NCBI RefSeq assembly: GCF_001420915.1
Contig: NZ_CP013021.1
Coordinates: 2,449,001 to 2,513,000, forward strand
Source of the DNA: Agarivorans gilvus
GTDB taxonomy: Bacteria > Pseudomonadota > Gammaproteobacteria > Enterobacterales > Celerinatantimonadaceae
Direction of reading: 5' to 3'
Length of the DNA stretch: 64,000 nt
Shown one piece after another: positions 35,836-45,038 of the stretch (position 1 is the first letter of the stretch; every line of letters begins with the position of its first letter). A program made the translations under genes and the position numbers. Below the pieces are notes generated by a model. It saw nothing but the letters and a program-made list of their open reading frames with translations, had not been told where the DNA came from and searched no databases.

Positions 35836-35990
35836 GAGAGTACTTTTGAAATCAGAACCGCTGCCAACGATGCCGGTTTTCACCCTGCAAACTCTCTATA
35901 AGAAATGGAACGAGCCAACAGCCCTGAAGACATTCAATACCGCGCCATAGTGAATCTGGACTACCGCTTCAAAACTATTGAAAGCAACTA
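35836..35990 (+). pseudogene. Fragment of a third DUF3316 gene inside the effector island
   Basis: The sequence is a broken copy of the DUF3316 genes at 28.6-29.4 kb: ESTFEIRTAANDAGF-like start, an in-frame TAA, an internal deletion, then NSPEDIQYRAIVNLDYRFKTIESN. Homology continues into the downstream sequence (to about 36100). It shows that the island edge has been copied or that the island was inserted into a DUF3316 tandem. Confidence 0.82.
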
Positions 35991-36178
35991 GTTTGAAAAG
36001 CTGCTGCACCGCAGCCCCTCAAACAAGCTTTTAATCAAAGGGACGATTTATATGAGCTTTAATTCAATGGATATGACCACTCAGCCTAGTGTGCAGCTAG
36101 GCTGTTTTAAGCAAACTAAGTATGAATAAGGCAATCGTTATCAAGCCCTTATTCATTTAAACATACCCATTAGTACAA

Positions 36179-36676
36179 CTATGGAGTCTCTTCTGGCGCA
36201 TAAAGCTCAAACTTTTCACCATTCCAATAGAGATACGTATCTATTCCCGCATCCGTTGGAACAACAACTACCTGCTCAACATTATTGGCCACTGGAATGC
36301 TATATTGAATCGCTGAGACATCCCCGGCGAAGATGGTCATGCCTTCTAAGTCGAGTTCTCCACAGGAAGTTAAAACATGACTCCAATCGCTATCGATACG
36401 AGAGACAATCACTGAAGTCTGACTAAGACGATGCTCTTTACAACCATAGAGATTTTGCCAAGGGTTATATACTGTTACTGATGATGAAGAGTACGTGTTG
36501 TAGACGGCCAGATGGGCAATATACGCGTGCTCATCCCCCAAAAAATAACCTTTTACACTAGCAATTTCCTCGCTAAACAACTTTTCATCAGCTATAGAAT
36601 TGGAATAACAACCACTGCTAAAAACAATGAATAGTAGAGTCGTTAACCGAACACATAATCTTAAATAACTTTTCAT
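36179..36676 (-). CDS. Lipoprotein immunity protein of the M23 effector
   Basis: A 165-residue protein with a lipoprotein signal (LLFIVFSSGC). Its ATG overlaps the stop of the M23 effector by four bases. An outer or inner membrane lipoprotein facing the periplasm is well placed to block a wall endopeptidase. The C-terminal piece (about 38 codons ending YAPEETP) recurs as a remnant at 48709-48823. No known family recognised. Confidence 0.68.
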   Translation of the reverse strand: MKSYLRLCVRLTTLLFIVFSSGCYSNSIADEKLFSEEIASVKGYFLGDEHAYIAHLAVYNTYSSSSVTVYNPWQNLYGCKEHRLSQTSVIVSRIDSDWSHVLTSCGELDLEGMTIFAGDVSAIQYSIPVANNVEQVVVVPTDAGIDTYLYWNGEKFELYAPEETP

Positions 36677-37455
36677 AATGCCGCCTTATCTAAATAAGGA
36701 GTTGGATCTAAAAGATCAGATCGTCTTTTATATTCATTACTATTTGGGCTTTTATCACTCAGTGCACCACTCGCTTTCCCACTATACATCTCTAGATGTA
36801 ACATCGACATAGTTGCTCCACTTTTGAAAGTGAGCAAACCTACATCGGCTATATGTTGGCCTTTCTTTACAGCATCACCAACTTTAATGCCATCTGGAAG
36901 TGCTTCATCAACTTCACCATATCTTGCAATAAAACTACCGTGGTCCACTATTAGTTGATAAGTTCCCAAGTAAAACTTTCGGTGAGCCTTAACTACACCA
37001 TCAGTCATCGCATATATTTCAGTACCGGCATCTGCATATAAATCACAGCCAGCATGTTTTCTCGAACCACTGCTTCGACTAGAACCGAAACTTCTCGGAG
37101 CAACTTTATAACTTTGAGTAGGCTTGCTTGCTAAAGGAAATTTTAAGCTGGTTATAACAGGAGAGTTAGCTATGCCTGTAAACAACTTTTCATTAATCTT
37201 ACGATGACTTCGCCCATTCACGTCAATTTTCCCGTCGGGACGAACCATACCCACCACTTTCTTTTGAAATACTTTAATCGCCGCAACGGTTTTAGAGTTT
37301 TCTGGTTTTGAGCCTAGCTTTCCATCTTCGGCTAACTTTTTAGTCGGGGGAATTAAACCTAGCAATTGATTTAAGGCAGCTTGCACTGCTTTTATGTCTT
37401 TGGGTGTATTTACGCCCCCTAAACCTACCGATTGGGCGATTTGTAACTTAGCCAT
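36673..37455 (-). CDS. PG-binding/M23 peptidase effector
   Basis: 260 residues. Residues 1-91 are the shared PG-binding domain (MAKLQIAQSVGLGG to NEKL). Residues ~110-240 are a peptidase M23-type domain with HAGCD (H134, D138, zinc ligands), a GTYQLIVDHG strand and MLHLEMY (H220). In classical M23 enzymes the last motif is HxH; here the first His position is Met218, so catalysis may be altered. M23 enzymes cut peptide cross-links. There is no signal peptide, consistent with delivery by the T6SS. GGAGTCACA precedes the ATG. This is the best-preserved non-duplicated member of the family in the window. Confidence 0.82.
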   Translation of the reverse strand: MAKLQIAQSVGLGGVNTPKDIKAVQAALNQLLGLIPPTKKLAEDGKLGSKPENSKTVAAIKVFQKKVVGMVRPDGKIDVNGRSHRKINEKLFTGIANSPVITSLKFPLASKPTQSYKVAPRSFGSSRSSGSRKHAGCDLYADAGTEIYAMTDGVVKAHRKFYLGTYQLIVDHGSFIARYGEVDEALPDGIKVGDAVKKGQHIADVGLLTFKSGATMSMLHLEMYSGKASGALSDKSPNSNEYKRRSDLLDPTPYLDKAAL

Positions 37456-37576
37456 TGTGACTCCTTGTACGCAGCTAAATGTATAAATGTCTATTTGAGC
37501 TTTCGAGAACTACAAAACTAATGAGGCCCGCTTACTAAGGGGTTAATAAATTAACTCGACCTCAATAAGTTTCAGA

Positions 37577-37963
37577 CTATAGCTCTATATCTTTCTGTTC
37601 TCTGGGGTTTGGTTTTGACTCTATAAACATTTTCCATGAAACAAGAGCATTCCTAAGCTGCTGAAGAGTAATATCCTCAAAATAAGTCTCATCATGTAGT
37701 GAGTAAATTCGGACACCATCTCGAGTGATTAACGCACCCCAAGATTCTCTATCCCAGCTAGAGGCTACATCCGCATCATTTAAAACTGAGTCTACTCGCG
37801 CAATTCCCTCTATTATCCAAGGAAGTGTCTGAAAATAAGGAATGCCTCCATCATCCATTAAAAGGTAAGAAAGGAGGCTTAAACCATCACTATTAACAAC
37901 TTCAGATTTGCAGCTTGGGAAAATAGTGCTTTCAGCTTCTTCCCATAAATAAGTAACTTTCAT
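37577..37963 (-). CDS. Immunity protein of the EndoU toxin
   Basis: A 128-residue cytoplasmic protein starting 9 bases after the stop of the EndoU Rhs fragment. It is rich in Trp and acidic residues and has no signal peptide, as suits a nuclease inhibitor. No named Imm family could be assigned with certainty. Its N-terminal-coding part has a homologous remnant at 47303-47430. Confidence 0.62.
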   Translation of the reverse strand: MKVTYLWEEAESTIFPSCKSEVVNSDGLSLLSYLLMDDGGIPYFQTLPWIIEGIARVDSVLNDADVASSWDRESWGALITRDGVRIYSLHDETYFEDITLQQLRNALVSWKMFIESKPNPREQKDIEL

Positions 37964-37972
37964 GTTTTAACC

Positions 37973-39217
37973 CTAATATTTTGGATATACCGTAGTCTTT
38001 GGTATTAACCATCCCTCGACAACAACACCACTAGGAGTTACACCACTCCATTTGTTTCCAGTAACAACCTTATTTTGGTAAGCTGCGTCCACCTCAACTT
38101 TAATTCGATCCGCAGACCATGAGTCTGGAAACATGGTAGATATACCACCATTGTTAGTTTTTCGTAAGAAATGACCTGGACTAGATGGATCTGGAACTTC
38201 AATCTGGGCAGTATATACACCTTGAGGATTTGGCTCAGACTGAGTTCCAGGTATCACCCGTACATTACCTGTAGCAATCGAATGACCACCAACCACACTT
38301 CCATTTGGCTTGACTTCTCCGCTCAGAATATGACCATCGAAATCAATCGGCGCTTTAACATTACCGACCCCTTGAGCCGCCCTTGCATTTAGATCGGGTT
38401 GCTTGTCTTGAACATCTACCACTAATTCAGTGGGCTTCCCCTTAGACTTCCACTCCTCAATACTACCATCACCACCATTAGCCAACCATGTGCGATGTCC
38501 CAGCTCATCTTGCTGAGCTTGTTGCTGAATAAAACCAGCAACATCATCTGAGCCCGCGCCAACTTCAGCTGAATAAAACAGCAATGCCCAAGGAGCTTTG
38601 GGTATCAATGAGGCCAGTAAAGACCGTTCCGCAACACCATAAACCGCTTGGTTAGCGGCTTGCCGCGTAGCGTATTGTCCTAATACTTGCGAGCCTGTTG
38701 AGGCTAGTGGCTGAGCAGCCGGTGCCAATAGAGGGAGTCCAGCAACTAAAGGGGCACCATCTTCTTTACACAAACCCAATGGTTCTACCCAGTTAGTGGG
38801 GCTTGGGGTGTATTGGTAAAGGTTGATGCCACCAAGTAGCTCTATCGGGTCTTGCTGAATATAGCGCCCTTGCTGCGGGCAGTAGTAACGGTGATGGTTA
38901 TAATGCAGGCCGCTTTCATCATCAAAGTATTGGCCTTGAAAACGCAGCGGGTTGTCTATTTGCTTAACGCTTAGTTTTTCTAGCGCACCATAGGCTTGGT
39001 AGTGGGCTTGCCATACAATGTTGCCTTGCTCATCACTTAAACGAATAGGCGTACCGATGTGGTCTAGGTGATAGTGGTAAACCTGCCCTTGTTTAATCAT
39101 CGCCAGTGGTCGATGGCTATTAGGTTCGTATAGATACCAGGTAAATTGGCCTTGGTAATGCTCGCCTATGAGTTGATTACCTTCCCACAGGTAATTGGTT
39201 TTCCCTTGGGCGACTAC
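37973..39217 (-). CDS. Orphan Rhs C-terminal fragment with EndoU nuclease toxin
   Basis: Rhs core from VAQGKTNYLWEG (possible start at 39100), the conserved pre-toxin block, then a unique end. It has HILSGEVKPNGSVVGGHS, GVYTAQIEV, GISTMFPDSWSADRIKVEVDAAY and WSGVTPSGVVVEGW, the order of the bacterial EndoU endoribonuclease domain, with the catalytic His in GGHS. EndoU toxins of polymorphic systems cleave tRNA or other RNA. The DPLGLC motif is EPLGLC here, which may impair autocleavage of the toxin. The N-terminal Rhs cage is missing. The left edge of the Rhs homology is identical to that of the RES module. Confidence 0.78.
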   Translation of the reverse strand, partial: VVAQGKTNYLWEGNQLIGEHYQGQFTWYLYEPNSHRPLAMIKQGQVYHYHLDHIGTPIRLSDEQGNIVWQAHYQAYGALEKLSVKQIDNPLRFQGQYFDDESGLHYNHHRYYCPQQGRYIQQDPIELLGGINLYQYTPSPTNWVEPLGLCKEDGAPLVAGLPLLAPAAQPLASTGSQVLGQYATRQAANQAVYGVAERSLLASLIPKAPWALLFYSAEVGAGSDDVAGFIQQQAQQDELGHRTWLANGGDGSIEEWKSKGKPTELVVDVQDKQPDLNARAAQGVGNVKAPIDFDGHILSGEVKPNGSVVGGHSIATGNVRVIPGTQSEPNPQGVYTAQIEVPDPSSPGHFLRKTNNGGISTMFPDSWSADRIKVEVDAAYQNKVVTGNKWSGVTPSGVVVEGWLIPKTTVYPKY

Positions 39218-39240
39218 TCACTTAACTCTTAGCTATTCTC

Positions 39241-40294
39241 GGCGTTGTTTCCTAAATCAGATTGAACTAACTCAGCAGTCGCGGATCTGATCAGTATCTA
39301 TATCTGTCGGGTCACCAAACATGGGTAAAGCGAAAGGCAACATCACCAACTGGAAGCTGTACAACAGTGCACTGAAGCAACGCGGCTCATTGACCTTCTG
39401 GATGGATGAGAAAGCCATAGAACTATGGAATAACACTGAGCGCAGTGGTCGTCGAGGGCGCAGCCATACTTACAGTGACACCGCTATCGCAACTGTGCTG
39501 ATGATTAAAGGCGTATTCAAGTTACCACTGCGTGCTCTTGAAGGCTTCATCAACTCATTGTTTCGCCTGCTCAAGGTCGACTTAAAATCTCCCGATTACA
39601 GTTGTATAAGTAAGCGAGCAAAGACTGTTGAAGTCAACTATCGCCTACCTAGCCAAGGTCAAGCGGCTCACCTCGTTATCGATGCTACAGGTCTTAAGGT
39701 GTTTGGCGAAGGAGAGTGGAAGGTGCGTAAACACGGCGCTGAAAAGCGTCGAGTCTGGCGAAAACTGCATATGGCAGTAGATGCCCAGAGCCATCAGATA
39801 GTGAGTGCTGAGGTCTCGATGGACTGGGTTCACGATAGTGAAGTGTTACCCACCTTGTTGAGACCGCTGCGGCGCAAAGTGAAAGCAGTAAGCGCTGATG
39901 GTGCCTATGACACACGGCAGAGCTATCAAGAAGTACAACGTAAGAAGGCTGTTGCACTAATCCCTCCACGCAAGAATGCAGGACTGTGGGAAGCGGGTCA
40001 CCCACGGAACGTTGCAGTAAAAGCCTTGAAGCAAGGTGAGTTGGAAAACTGGAAACGGGACAATGCTTACCATCTTCGTTCACTATCGGAGACGGCGATG
40101 TATCGTTTCAAACAACTGCTTAGCGACAAGTTAAGTCTACGTTGTTACAACGCCCAAGTCGGTGAAATCATGGCCGGAGTGTGCGCGTTGAACAAAATGA
40201 GCAGGCTAGGTATGCCTGCTCGTCAGCTAGCTGAATAAAGAGGAAAACGCCTTGAGGTTACTGCGTTCGTTGCACTGAATTGATCAACAAGGCC
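39241..40294 (+). mobile_element. IS903-like insertion sequence, copy 3, without target duplication
   Basis: 1,054 bp, the only copy on the + strand, with intact ends. Flanks GCTATTCTC and TCTTTTTGC do not match, so it also marks a rearrangement. The left flank (ACTCTTAGCTATTCTC) is shared with the sequence after the RES module at about 33600-33619, where it continues without an IS. Confidence 0.9.
39321..40238 (+). CDS. IS5-family (IS903 group) transposase
   Basis: An intact 305-residue DDE transposase. DATGLKVFGEGEWKVRKHG carries the first Asp, SADGAYDT the second and the C-terminal Y-(2)-R-(3)-E-(6)-K-like region, AMYRFKQLLSDKL, the last acidic segment's surroundings. It is nearly identical to copy 4 and could drive transposition of all four elements. 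Confidence 0.92.
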   Translation: MGKAKGNITNWKLYNSALKQRGSLTFWMDEKAIELWNNTERSGRRGRSHTYSDTAIATVLMIKGVFKLPLRALEGFINSLFRLLKVDLKSPDYSCISKRAKTVEVNYRLPSQGQAAHLVIDATGLKVFGEGEWKVRKHGAEKRRVWRKLHMAVDAQSHQIVSAEVSMDWVHDSEVLPTLLRPLRRKVKAVSADGAYDTRQSYQEVQRKKAVALIPPRKNAGLWEAGHPRNVAVKALKQGELENWKRDNAYHLRSLSETAMYRFKQLLSDKLSLRCYNAQVGEIMAGVCALNKMSRLGMPARQLAE

Positions 40295-40330
40295 TCTTTT
40301 TGCTCTAAGTTAACTGCTTAACAATTAGGC

Positions 40331-40774
40331 CTACTTCGATGTATTTTCAAGACTAGAAAGACCGCTAAAACTTTTTCCTTCACATTCAAAGTATTTTTTT
40401 TCTCCGTTCTCTATTACGGTTACACTTAGCTCATCAATGATTTCTCCTAACTCCTCGCTATGGTAATCACTGACAATAACTTTTGTATTCAGAATTTGAA
40501 ACTCAACGCTATGCTCATCAACCATTGAACGATGATAGCTAGTTTTAAAGAGAGTAACCTGTTGTTTCACTTTACCGAGTTGCTCACCATCAACAATAAA
40601 TTGTTCGAGATAATAACCTTTACTACTCTCGCATAATTTCATAGTTAAAGGTTTCGGTTGACTTGTAAAGCATCCAAAAACCTCTTTACTACATTCTGCT
40701 GCGGCACTACAAGACGCGCTTACAAATGAAAGCCCTAGAACAACCACAACATTTAATATTTTAAATTCATGCAT
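40331..40774 (-). CDS. Exported immunity protein of the muramidase effector
   Basis: A 147-residue protein with a signal peptide (FKILNVVVVLGLSFVSASCSAAA; a lipobox-like SASC is present) and three further cysteines in the mature part. Its start overlaps the end of the muramidase gene by 8 bases. Part of it recurs as a remnant near 44950-45000 and 51886-51936. Immunity assigned by position and periplasmic location. Confidence 0.66.
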   Translation of the reverse strand: MHEFKILNVVVVLGLSFVSASCSAAAECSKEVFGCFTSQPKPLTMKLCESSKGYYLEQFIVDGEQLGKVKQQVTLFKTSYHRSMVDEHSVEFQILNTKVIVSDYHSEELGEIIDELSVTVIENGEKKYFECEGKSFSGLSSLENTSK

Positions 40775-41644
40775 GTTTTTTATAAGCCTTTTCTAACTTC
40801 ACATCGTATTTATTTACTTGATACTGAGGACCATTGTAACCTTTGGCAAAAGCTGCCCAGTCTTTCGACTGAATATACTGAGTGAGATGGGAGTTCTTCA
40901 CATATGAAACAAATGCATCAAGTTGCCGGCGTTCAGATCCAAACATTGCCGTAACAAATCGCTCTGCAGAGGGAAACCCTGAAAGTTTAAAATTAAAGCC
41001 CATAATCTGAAAACGCCCCCATGAAGCAGACTGAATAGCCGCGTTGGAGTTAAGAGTAATGGCTTTCTCTAACCGTTTGTACTCCGCAGTACCTCCAACG
41101 TACAAACTACGATTCCACTTTCTACTTGAAATATCTGGGTGACTAGAATCAAAGACGTGCTTCGTGAGTTTAGAAAAGATATGAGCCTCAAACAATATCT
41201 TAGGCTTACCATTACTAAAGAACGCATCACCCGAACTCTCTACCTCGGCAACTGCTTTTATTGCAGCGACTTCACAGCCAAGTTGTGTGGCAACAGCTTC
41301 ATAATCAGACTCTCGAAGTGGCTCATTACTTCCAATCGGCGGCAACTTGTAGCTTTCTATAACACTAACAGTGAGTTTTTCATTTATCTTACGATGACTT
41401 CGCCCATTCACGTCAATTTTTCCGTCGGGACAAAGCATACCCACCACTTTCTTTTGAAATACTTTAATCGCCGCAACGGTTTTAGAATTTTCCGGTTTTG
41501 AGCCTAGTTTTCCATCTTCTGCTAACTTTTTAGTCGGGGAGATTAAACCTAGCAATTGATTTAAAGCAGCTTGCACTGCTTTTATGTCTTTGGGTGTATT
41601 TACGCCCCTAAACCTACCGATTGGGCGATTTTCAACTTAGCCAT
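40767..41644 (-). pseudogene. PG-binding/N-acetylmuramidase (DUF3380) effector, start region frameshifted
   Basis: The expected ATG at 41644 reads MAKLKIAQSVGLG and then hits a stop, because a C-run at 41605-41608 has four bases where the other copies have five. The rest of the PG-binding domain and a complete DUF3380 N-acetylmuramidase domain follow in one frame from 41576: AIKAVAEVESSGDAF with the catalytic Glu, PKILFEAHIFSKLT, ASWGRFQIMGFN and WAAFAKGYNGPQY. The enzyme would hydrolyse the glycan backbone. Re-initiation at an internal start could still give a protein lacking about 22 residues. A homopolymer sequencing error is possible. Confidence 0.8.
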
Positions 41645-41749
41645 TGTGATTCCTTCTACTCAGCTATATTTAAAATTCCTTATGATTATTTTCACTGCTT
41701 CCAATTCAGATATTACCTGCGCGTGAAGATAACCATAAGATAACTCTAA

Positions 41750-42106
41750 CTACATTTTCTCTTGTTTATAACAACACTCAACTTTCTCTAAATTTGCATC
41801 TAGCAGGTCAAATATTGTTATATCTATAGAATCTATATCACCCATTTCGTCCTGAAGAATATCAAGCTGATCATCATCTATATTGATAAGTAAATCCCAG
41901 CCGTCGGTATTCACACCAAATCTCAACAATTTTCTCTCATGATCAAAACTATTATTCCAACAGTCTTCAATTAAATATTGAATACTCAATAAAAAAACAC
42001 CTTCTTCAGAAAGAAAAGAAACTGGAAGCTCTCCTTCCAACTCAAAGCGATTTAAAAATTCAACCATTGCCTGAGGCTTTTCACCATCAAATTGTTGCTG
42101 ACTCAT
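41750..42106 (-). CDS. Immunity protein of a truncated Rhs toxin
   Basis: A 118-residue acidic cytoplasmic protein whose ATG directly follows the stop codon of the toxin remnant at 42107. No family recognised. Retained although its toxin has lost the Rhs part, as expected if it protects against sister cells. Confidence 0.58.
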   Translation of the reverse strand: MSQQQFDGEKPQAMVEFLNRFELEGELPVSFLSEEGVFLLSIQYLIEDCWNNSFDHERKLLRFGVNTDGWDLLINIDDDQLDILQDEMGDIDSIDITIFDLLDANLEKVECCYKQEKM

Positions 42107-42367
42107 TTATTTTTTCTCCGGAATAGGGAATGCTGTGAACATCTTTCCTGTATTAGGATCGAAACGTACCCTCGCAGTATTTGTATAATCTGCGGAATAT
42201 GGACCTCTATTTTTATGTAAATCACTCTGCGAGTTGAAGTCTTCTTCTGCTAATTCCTCATACTCATCTGGCGAAATCAACTTCATGTCACGGGCTTCTC
42301 TAAGCTGAGCTTTAAACAATTGAACGTCATATGGAACCCCTTGCCCTGTGTGAAGAGCCTCCCACAA
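42107..42367 (-). pseudogene. Toxin C-terminal remnant without Rhs core
   Basis: 86 codons beginning MWEALHTGQGVPYDV and ending in NTGKMFTAFPIPEKK. They are adjacent to an immunity gene but not joined to the Rhs core or pre-toxin block. No catalytic motif is certain. It is probably the tail of a polymorphic toxin displaced by recombination. Confidence 0.45.
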
Positions 42368-42577
42368 AGTTTCGGGTCATAACATTCAACTTGGCAAAAT
42401 TTTCTTAGTACTGTTTTCAACGGCTCTTTAATTTGACTCATGAATATCTCTTAAGACTTTAGATATAAGATCTTTTATTTAACCGGCTTTTCTTGGGTTA
42501 TAGAGGCCAAGCCTTAAAAGTCATCAGCACAAAGCTGGCGCTTTAGCACCAGATCACTTCGGCCTTGCTATTACTAT

Positions 42578-42871
42578 CTATGGTGCTAACTCGTTGGGGA
42601 AAACTCTATTCCAAAGACTCTCCACTACATACGCCTTTGCGTCGGCCTCATCATCTGCCGGATAAACTACATATTCATCATTTTCTAATAGTTCAGACCA
42701 AGAAATAGAAGTATCTTGAAAAAGCTGTCTTAACTCCCCTTCAATTTCCATTCTCTGAGATGAGTCACTAAGCACCCTTTCCAATGCTTCTATTTCCTCA
42801 TTTTCTTCGAGACCGACATCCACTGAAAAAACGGAAATAAGTAAGTTTCTTAAAGTGGAATAGCTTTTCAT
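42578..42871 (-). CDS. Orphan immunity-like protein
   Basis: A 97-residue, strongly acidic protein (MKSYSTLRNLLISVF...). It lies downstream of another immunity gene with no toxin fragment of its own between them. Size, charge and position suggest a leftover immunity gene. The neighbouring 42368-42577 stretch holds no recognised gene. Confidence 0.5.
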   Translation of the reverse strand: MKSYSTLRNLLISVFSVDVGLEENEEIEALERVLSDSSQRMEIEGELRQLFQDTSISWSELLENDEYVVYPADDEADAKAYVVESLWNRVFPNELAP

Positions 42872-42956
42872 TTAATTACCTCGTAGGGAATATAGTTATG
42901 GTTTCCCATACTTGTTTAGCCTCATTAAAATAAATAAGCCAACCAAATAAATTTAA

Positions 42957-43280
42957 TTACCAGTTCTTTGCACTTAAATATTTATCAGGAATCCTTAACC
43001 TAACCTCTTCATCAAGCATCTTTGGCACTAATTCCAAATTTTTCTCAGTCAGTTCCAGCTTAAAAAGCTTAAACAAAAAACCTGACTGGACAATTGAAAA
43101 AAACATCATTCCTTTCTCAATAGTAGCTCTAACAACGAAGTAGTTATAGAGTGACATTTCAATATTAAGCTGGAGAATTGGCATATCGGAAGAATCAGTA
43201 ACAACAAAGTCCCTTACAGCCTCTTTAAAATAACTATCAATTTTTCCTATTAGTTCATCTTCAACGACTTCACTTCGCAT
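42957..43280 (-). CDS. Immunity protein of the Rhs fragment at 43.3 kb
   Basis: A 107-residue cytoplasmic protein that overlaps the end of the Rhs fragment by 11 bases. It is of mixed alpha/beta composition, and no family was recognised. The overlap indicates translational coupling with its toxin. Confidence 0.62.
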   Translation of the reverse strand: MRSEVVEDELIGKIDSYFKEAVRDFVVTDSSDMPILQLNIEMSLYNYFVVRATIEKGMMFFSIVQSGFLFKLFKLELTEKNLELVPKMLDEEVRLRIPDKYLSAKNW

Positions 43281-44910
43281 ACCAAACTCCTTTAATTTCT
43301 TTCAATCGTTTAAAACTATGAGTGTTTTGCAAATATTCCCACTCCTGTTCGAGAAATCCTCCTTCAGTTCGAGGATCGTGAGTAAATTTAATTTGCTTCC
43401 CGGAACTTACCGCATAATCTAATATTGGGATATTAAAAGCCTCAAACATATCATCTGGAGACATATTATATTCGGACACAATAGAGTCCCATTCAGCTCC
43501 AAGGTCAAAGTAAGTAGCATTTTCTGTTCTAGCAATGACCACATATGAATCAGGCCCAGGAGTACTCCAATCCTTAACGCCATTTCTAACTGTTGGGCGA
43601 TACTTGCCTAAAACTAAGGTTTCAGAATCGATGTTATGCACTGATCTAGATCTGATATCAAAATAATCTTTCTTAGGTATCTTACAGAAAACATCTTTTA
43701 ACTTGCTTGGAGCACTATCAACTAACTCACTCGGTCTGCCCTGCGCTCTCCACTCCTCAATACTACCATCACCACCATTAGCCAACCACGTACGATGTCC
43801 CAGCTCATCTTGCTGAGCTTGTTGCTGAATAAAACCAGCTACATCATCTGAACCCGCGCCAACTTCAGCCGAATAAAACAACAGTGCCCATGGGGCTTTG
43901 GGTATCAATGAGGCCAGTAAAGACCGTTCCGCAACAGCATAAACCGCTTGGTTAGCGGCTTGCCGCGCAGCGTATTGTCCTAACACTTGCGAGCCTGATG
44001 AGGCTAGTGGCTGAGCAGCCGGTGCCAATAGAGGGAGCCCAGCAACCAAAGGGGCACCATCTTCTTTACACAAACCCAATGGGTCTACCCAGTTAGTGGG
44101 GCTTGGGGTGTATTGGTAAAGGTTGATGCCACCAAGTAGCTCTATCGGGTCTTGCTGGATGTAGCGCCCTTGCTGCGGGCAGTAATAACGATGAAAGTTA
44201 TAGTGTAAACCACTCTCTTCATCATGATACTGACCTTGAAAACGCAGCGGGTTGTCTATTTGGTTAACGCTTAGTTTTTCTAGCGCACCATAGGCTTGGT
44301 AGTGGGCTTGCCATACGATGTTGCCTTGCTCATCACTTAAACGAATAGGCGTACCGATGTGGTCTAGGTGATAGTGGTAAACCTGCCCTTGTTTAATCAT
44401 CGCCAGTGGTCGATGGCTATTAGGTTCGTATAGATACCAGGTAAATTGGCCTTGGTAATGCTCACCTATAAGTTGATTACCTTCCCACAGGTAATCGGTT
44501 TGCCCTTTAGCAGTAAGTTTGCTGCTGCGGCGGCCCAGTGCATCGTAGTGATAGACCGTGTTGTTGCTGCCTTGACTGAGTCTAACCAGTTGGTTTAGAC
44601 CATTAAATACCCGTTGCTGACGGACCTTGCGTTGGCTGGCCAGCACTTGATTGCCGTAGCGGTCGTAACGATAGCTTCGCTCATCAAGGCTTAACAGTTT
44701 ATCGCCAACTAGCTCGCCTTGTTTGGGGTTAGCAAAGCTATCTAAGTCGAATTTTTGGTTAGCGCAACTATGGCTAGTGGCTTTGCTTAGTTGGTTAAGT
44801 TTATCGTAACTATAGGTATTGTCGCCCAGTTCACTATCACTTACCCCGAGTAACTGATCGCCCGCGTCAAAACGGTAATGGCTCACAACAGTGACGACAT
44901 TCAATATCAC
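43270..44910 (-). CDS. Orphan Rhs C-terminal fragment with unassigned toxin
   Basis: The Rhs homology begins at HYRFDAGDQLLGVSD; the preceding ten codons (MILNVVTVVS, GTG start) are unrelated sequence. Core YD repeats, DPLGLC and the pre-toxin block to GRPSEL follow. The unique end (about 150 residues) contains DVFCKIPKKDYFDIRSRSVHN, YFDLGAEWDSIVSEYNMSPDDMFEAFNIP and IKFTHDPRTEGGFLEQEWEYL. I recognise a repeated polymorphic-toxin style (His and Asp/Arg-rich end, FTHDPR) but no named family. It is part of the 2.9-kb direct repeat up to the toxin junction. Confidence 0.72.
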   Translation of the reverse strand: MILNVVTVVSHYRFDAGDQLLGVSDSELGDNTYSYDKLNQLSKATSHSCANQKFDLDSFANPKQGELVGDKLLSLDERSYRYDRYGNQVLASQRKVRQQRVFNGLNQLVRLSQGSNNTVYHYDALGRRSSKLTAKGQTDYLWEGNQLIGEHYQGQFTWYLYEPNSHRPLAMIKQGQVYHYHLDHIGTPIRLSDEQGNIVWQAHYQAYGALEKLSVNQIDNPLRFQGQYHDEESGLHYNFHRYYCPQQGRYIQQDPIELLGGINLYQYTPSPTNWVDPLGLCKEDGAPLVAGLPLLAPAAQPLASSGSQVLGQYAARQAANQAVYAVAERSLLASLIPKAPWALLFYSAEVGAGSDDVAGFIQQQAQQDELGHRTWLANGGDGSIEEWRAQGRPSELVDSAPSKLKDVFCKIPKKDYFDIRSRSVHNIDSETLVLGKYRPTVRNGVKDWSTPGPDSYVVIARTENATYFDLGAEWDSIVSEYNMSPDDMFEAFNIPILDYAVSSGKQIKFTHDPRTEGGFLEQEWEYLQNTHSFKRLKEIKGVWYAK

Positions 44911-45038
44911 CCATGAGCATTAATTGCATCCCACACAGGTATTTGGATATCGCTGGCAATAACTTTCGTATTCAGAATTTGAAACTCAAGACCTTGAATA
45001 AGATAGCCATGCGCTTCAAAGAGAAGTGATGCTGGCGC

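Noticed and set aside
39645..40083. Long open frames antisense to the transposase (also in the other IS copies)
   Set aside because: They repeat exactly with each IS and are shadows of the conserved transposase gene.
34639..40294. Simple inversion between IS copies 2 and 3
   Set aside because: Swapping the flanks does not recreate matching 9-bp duplications, so a single inversion between these two copies is not supported.
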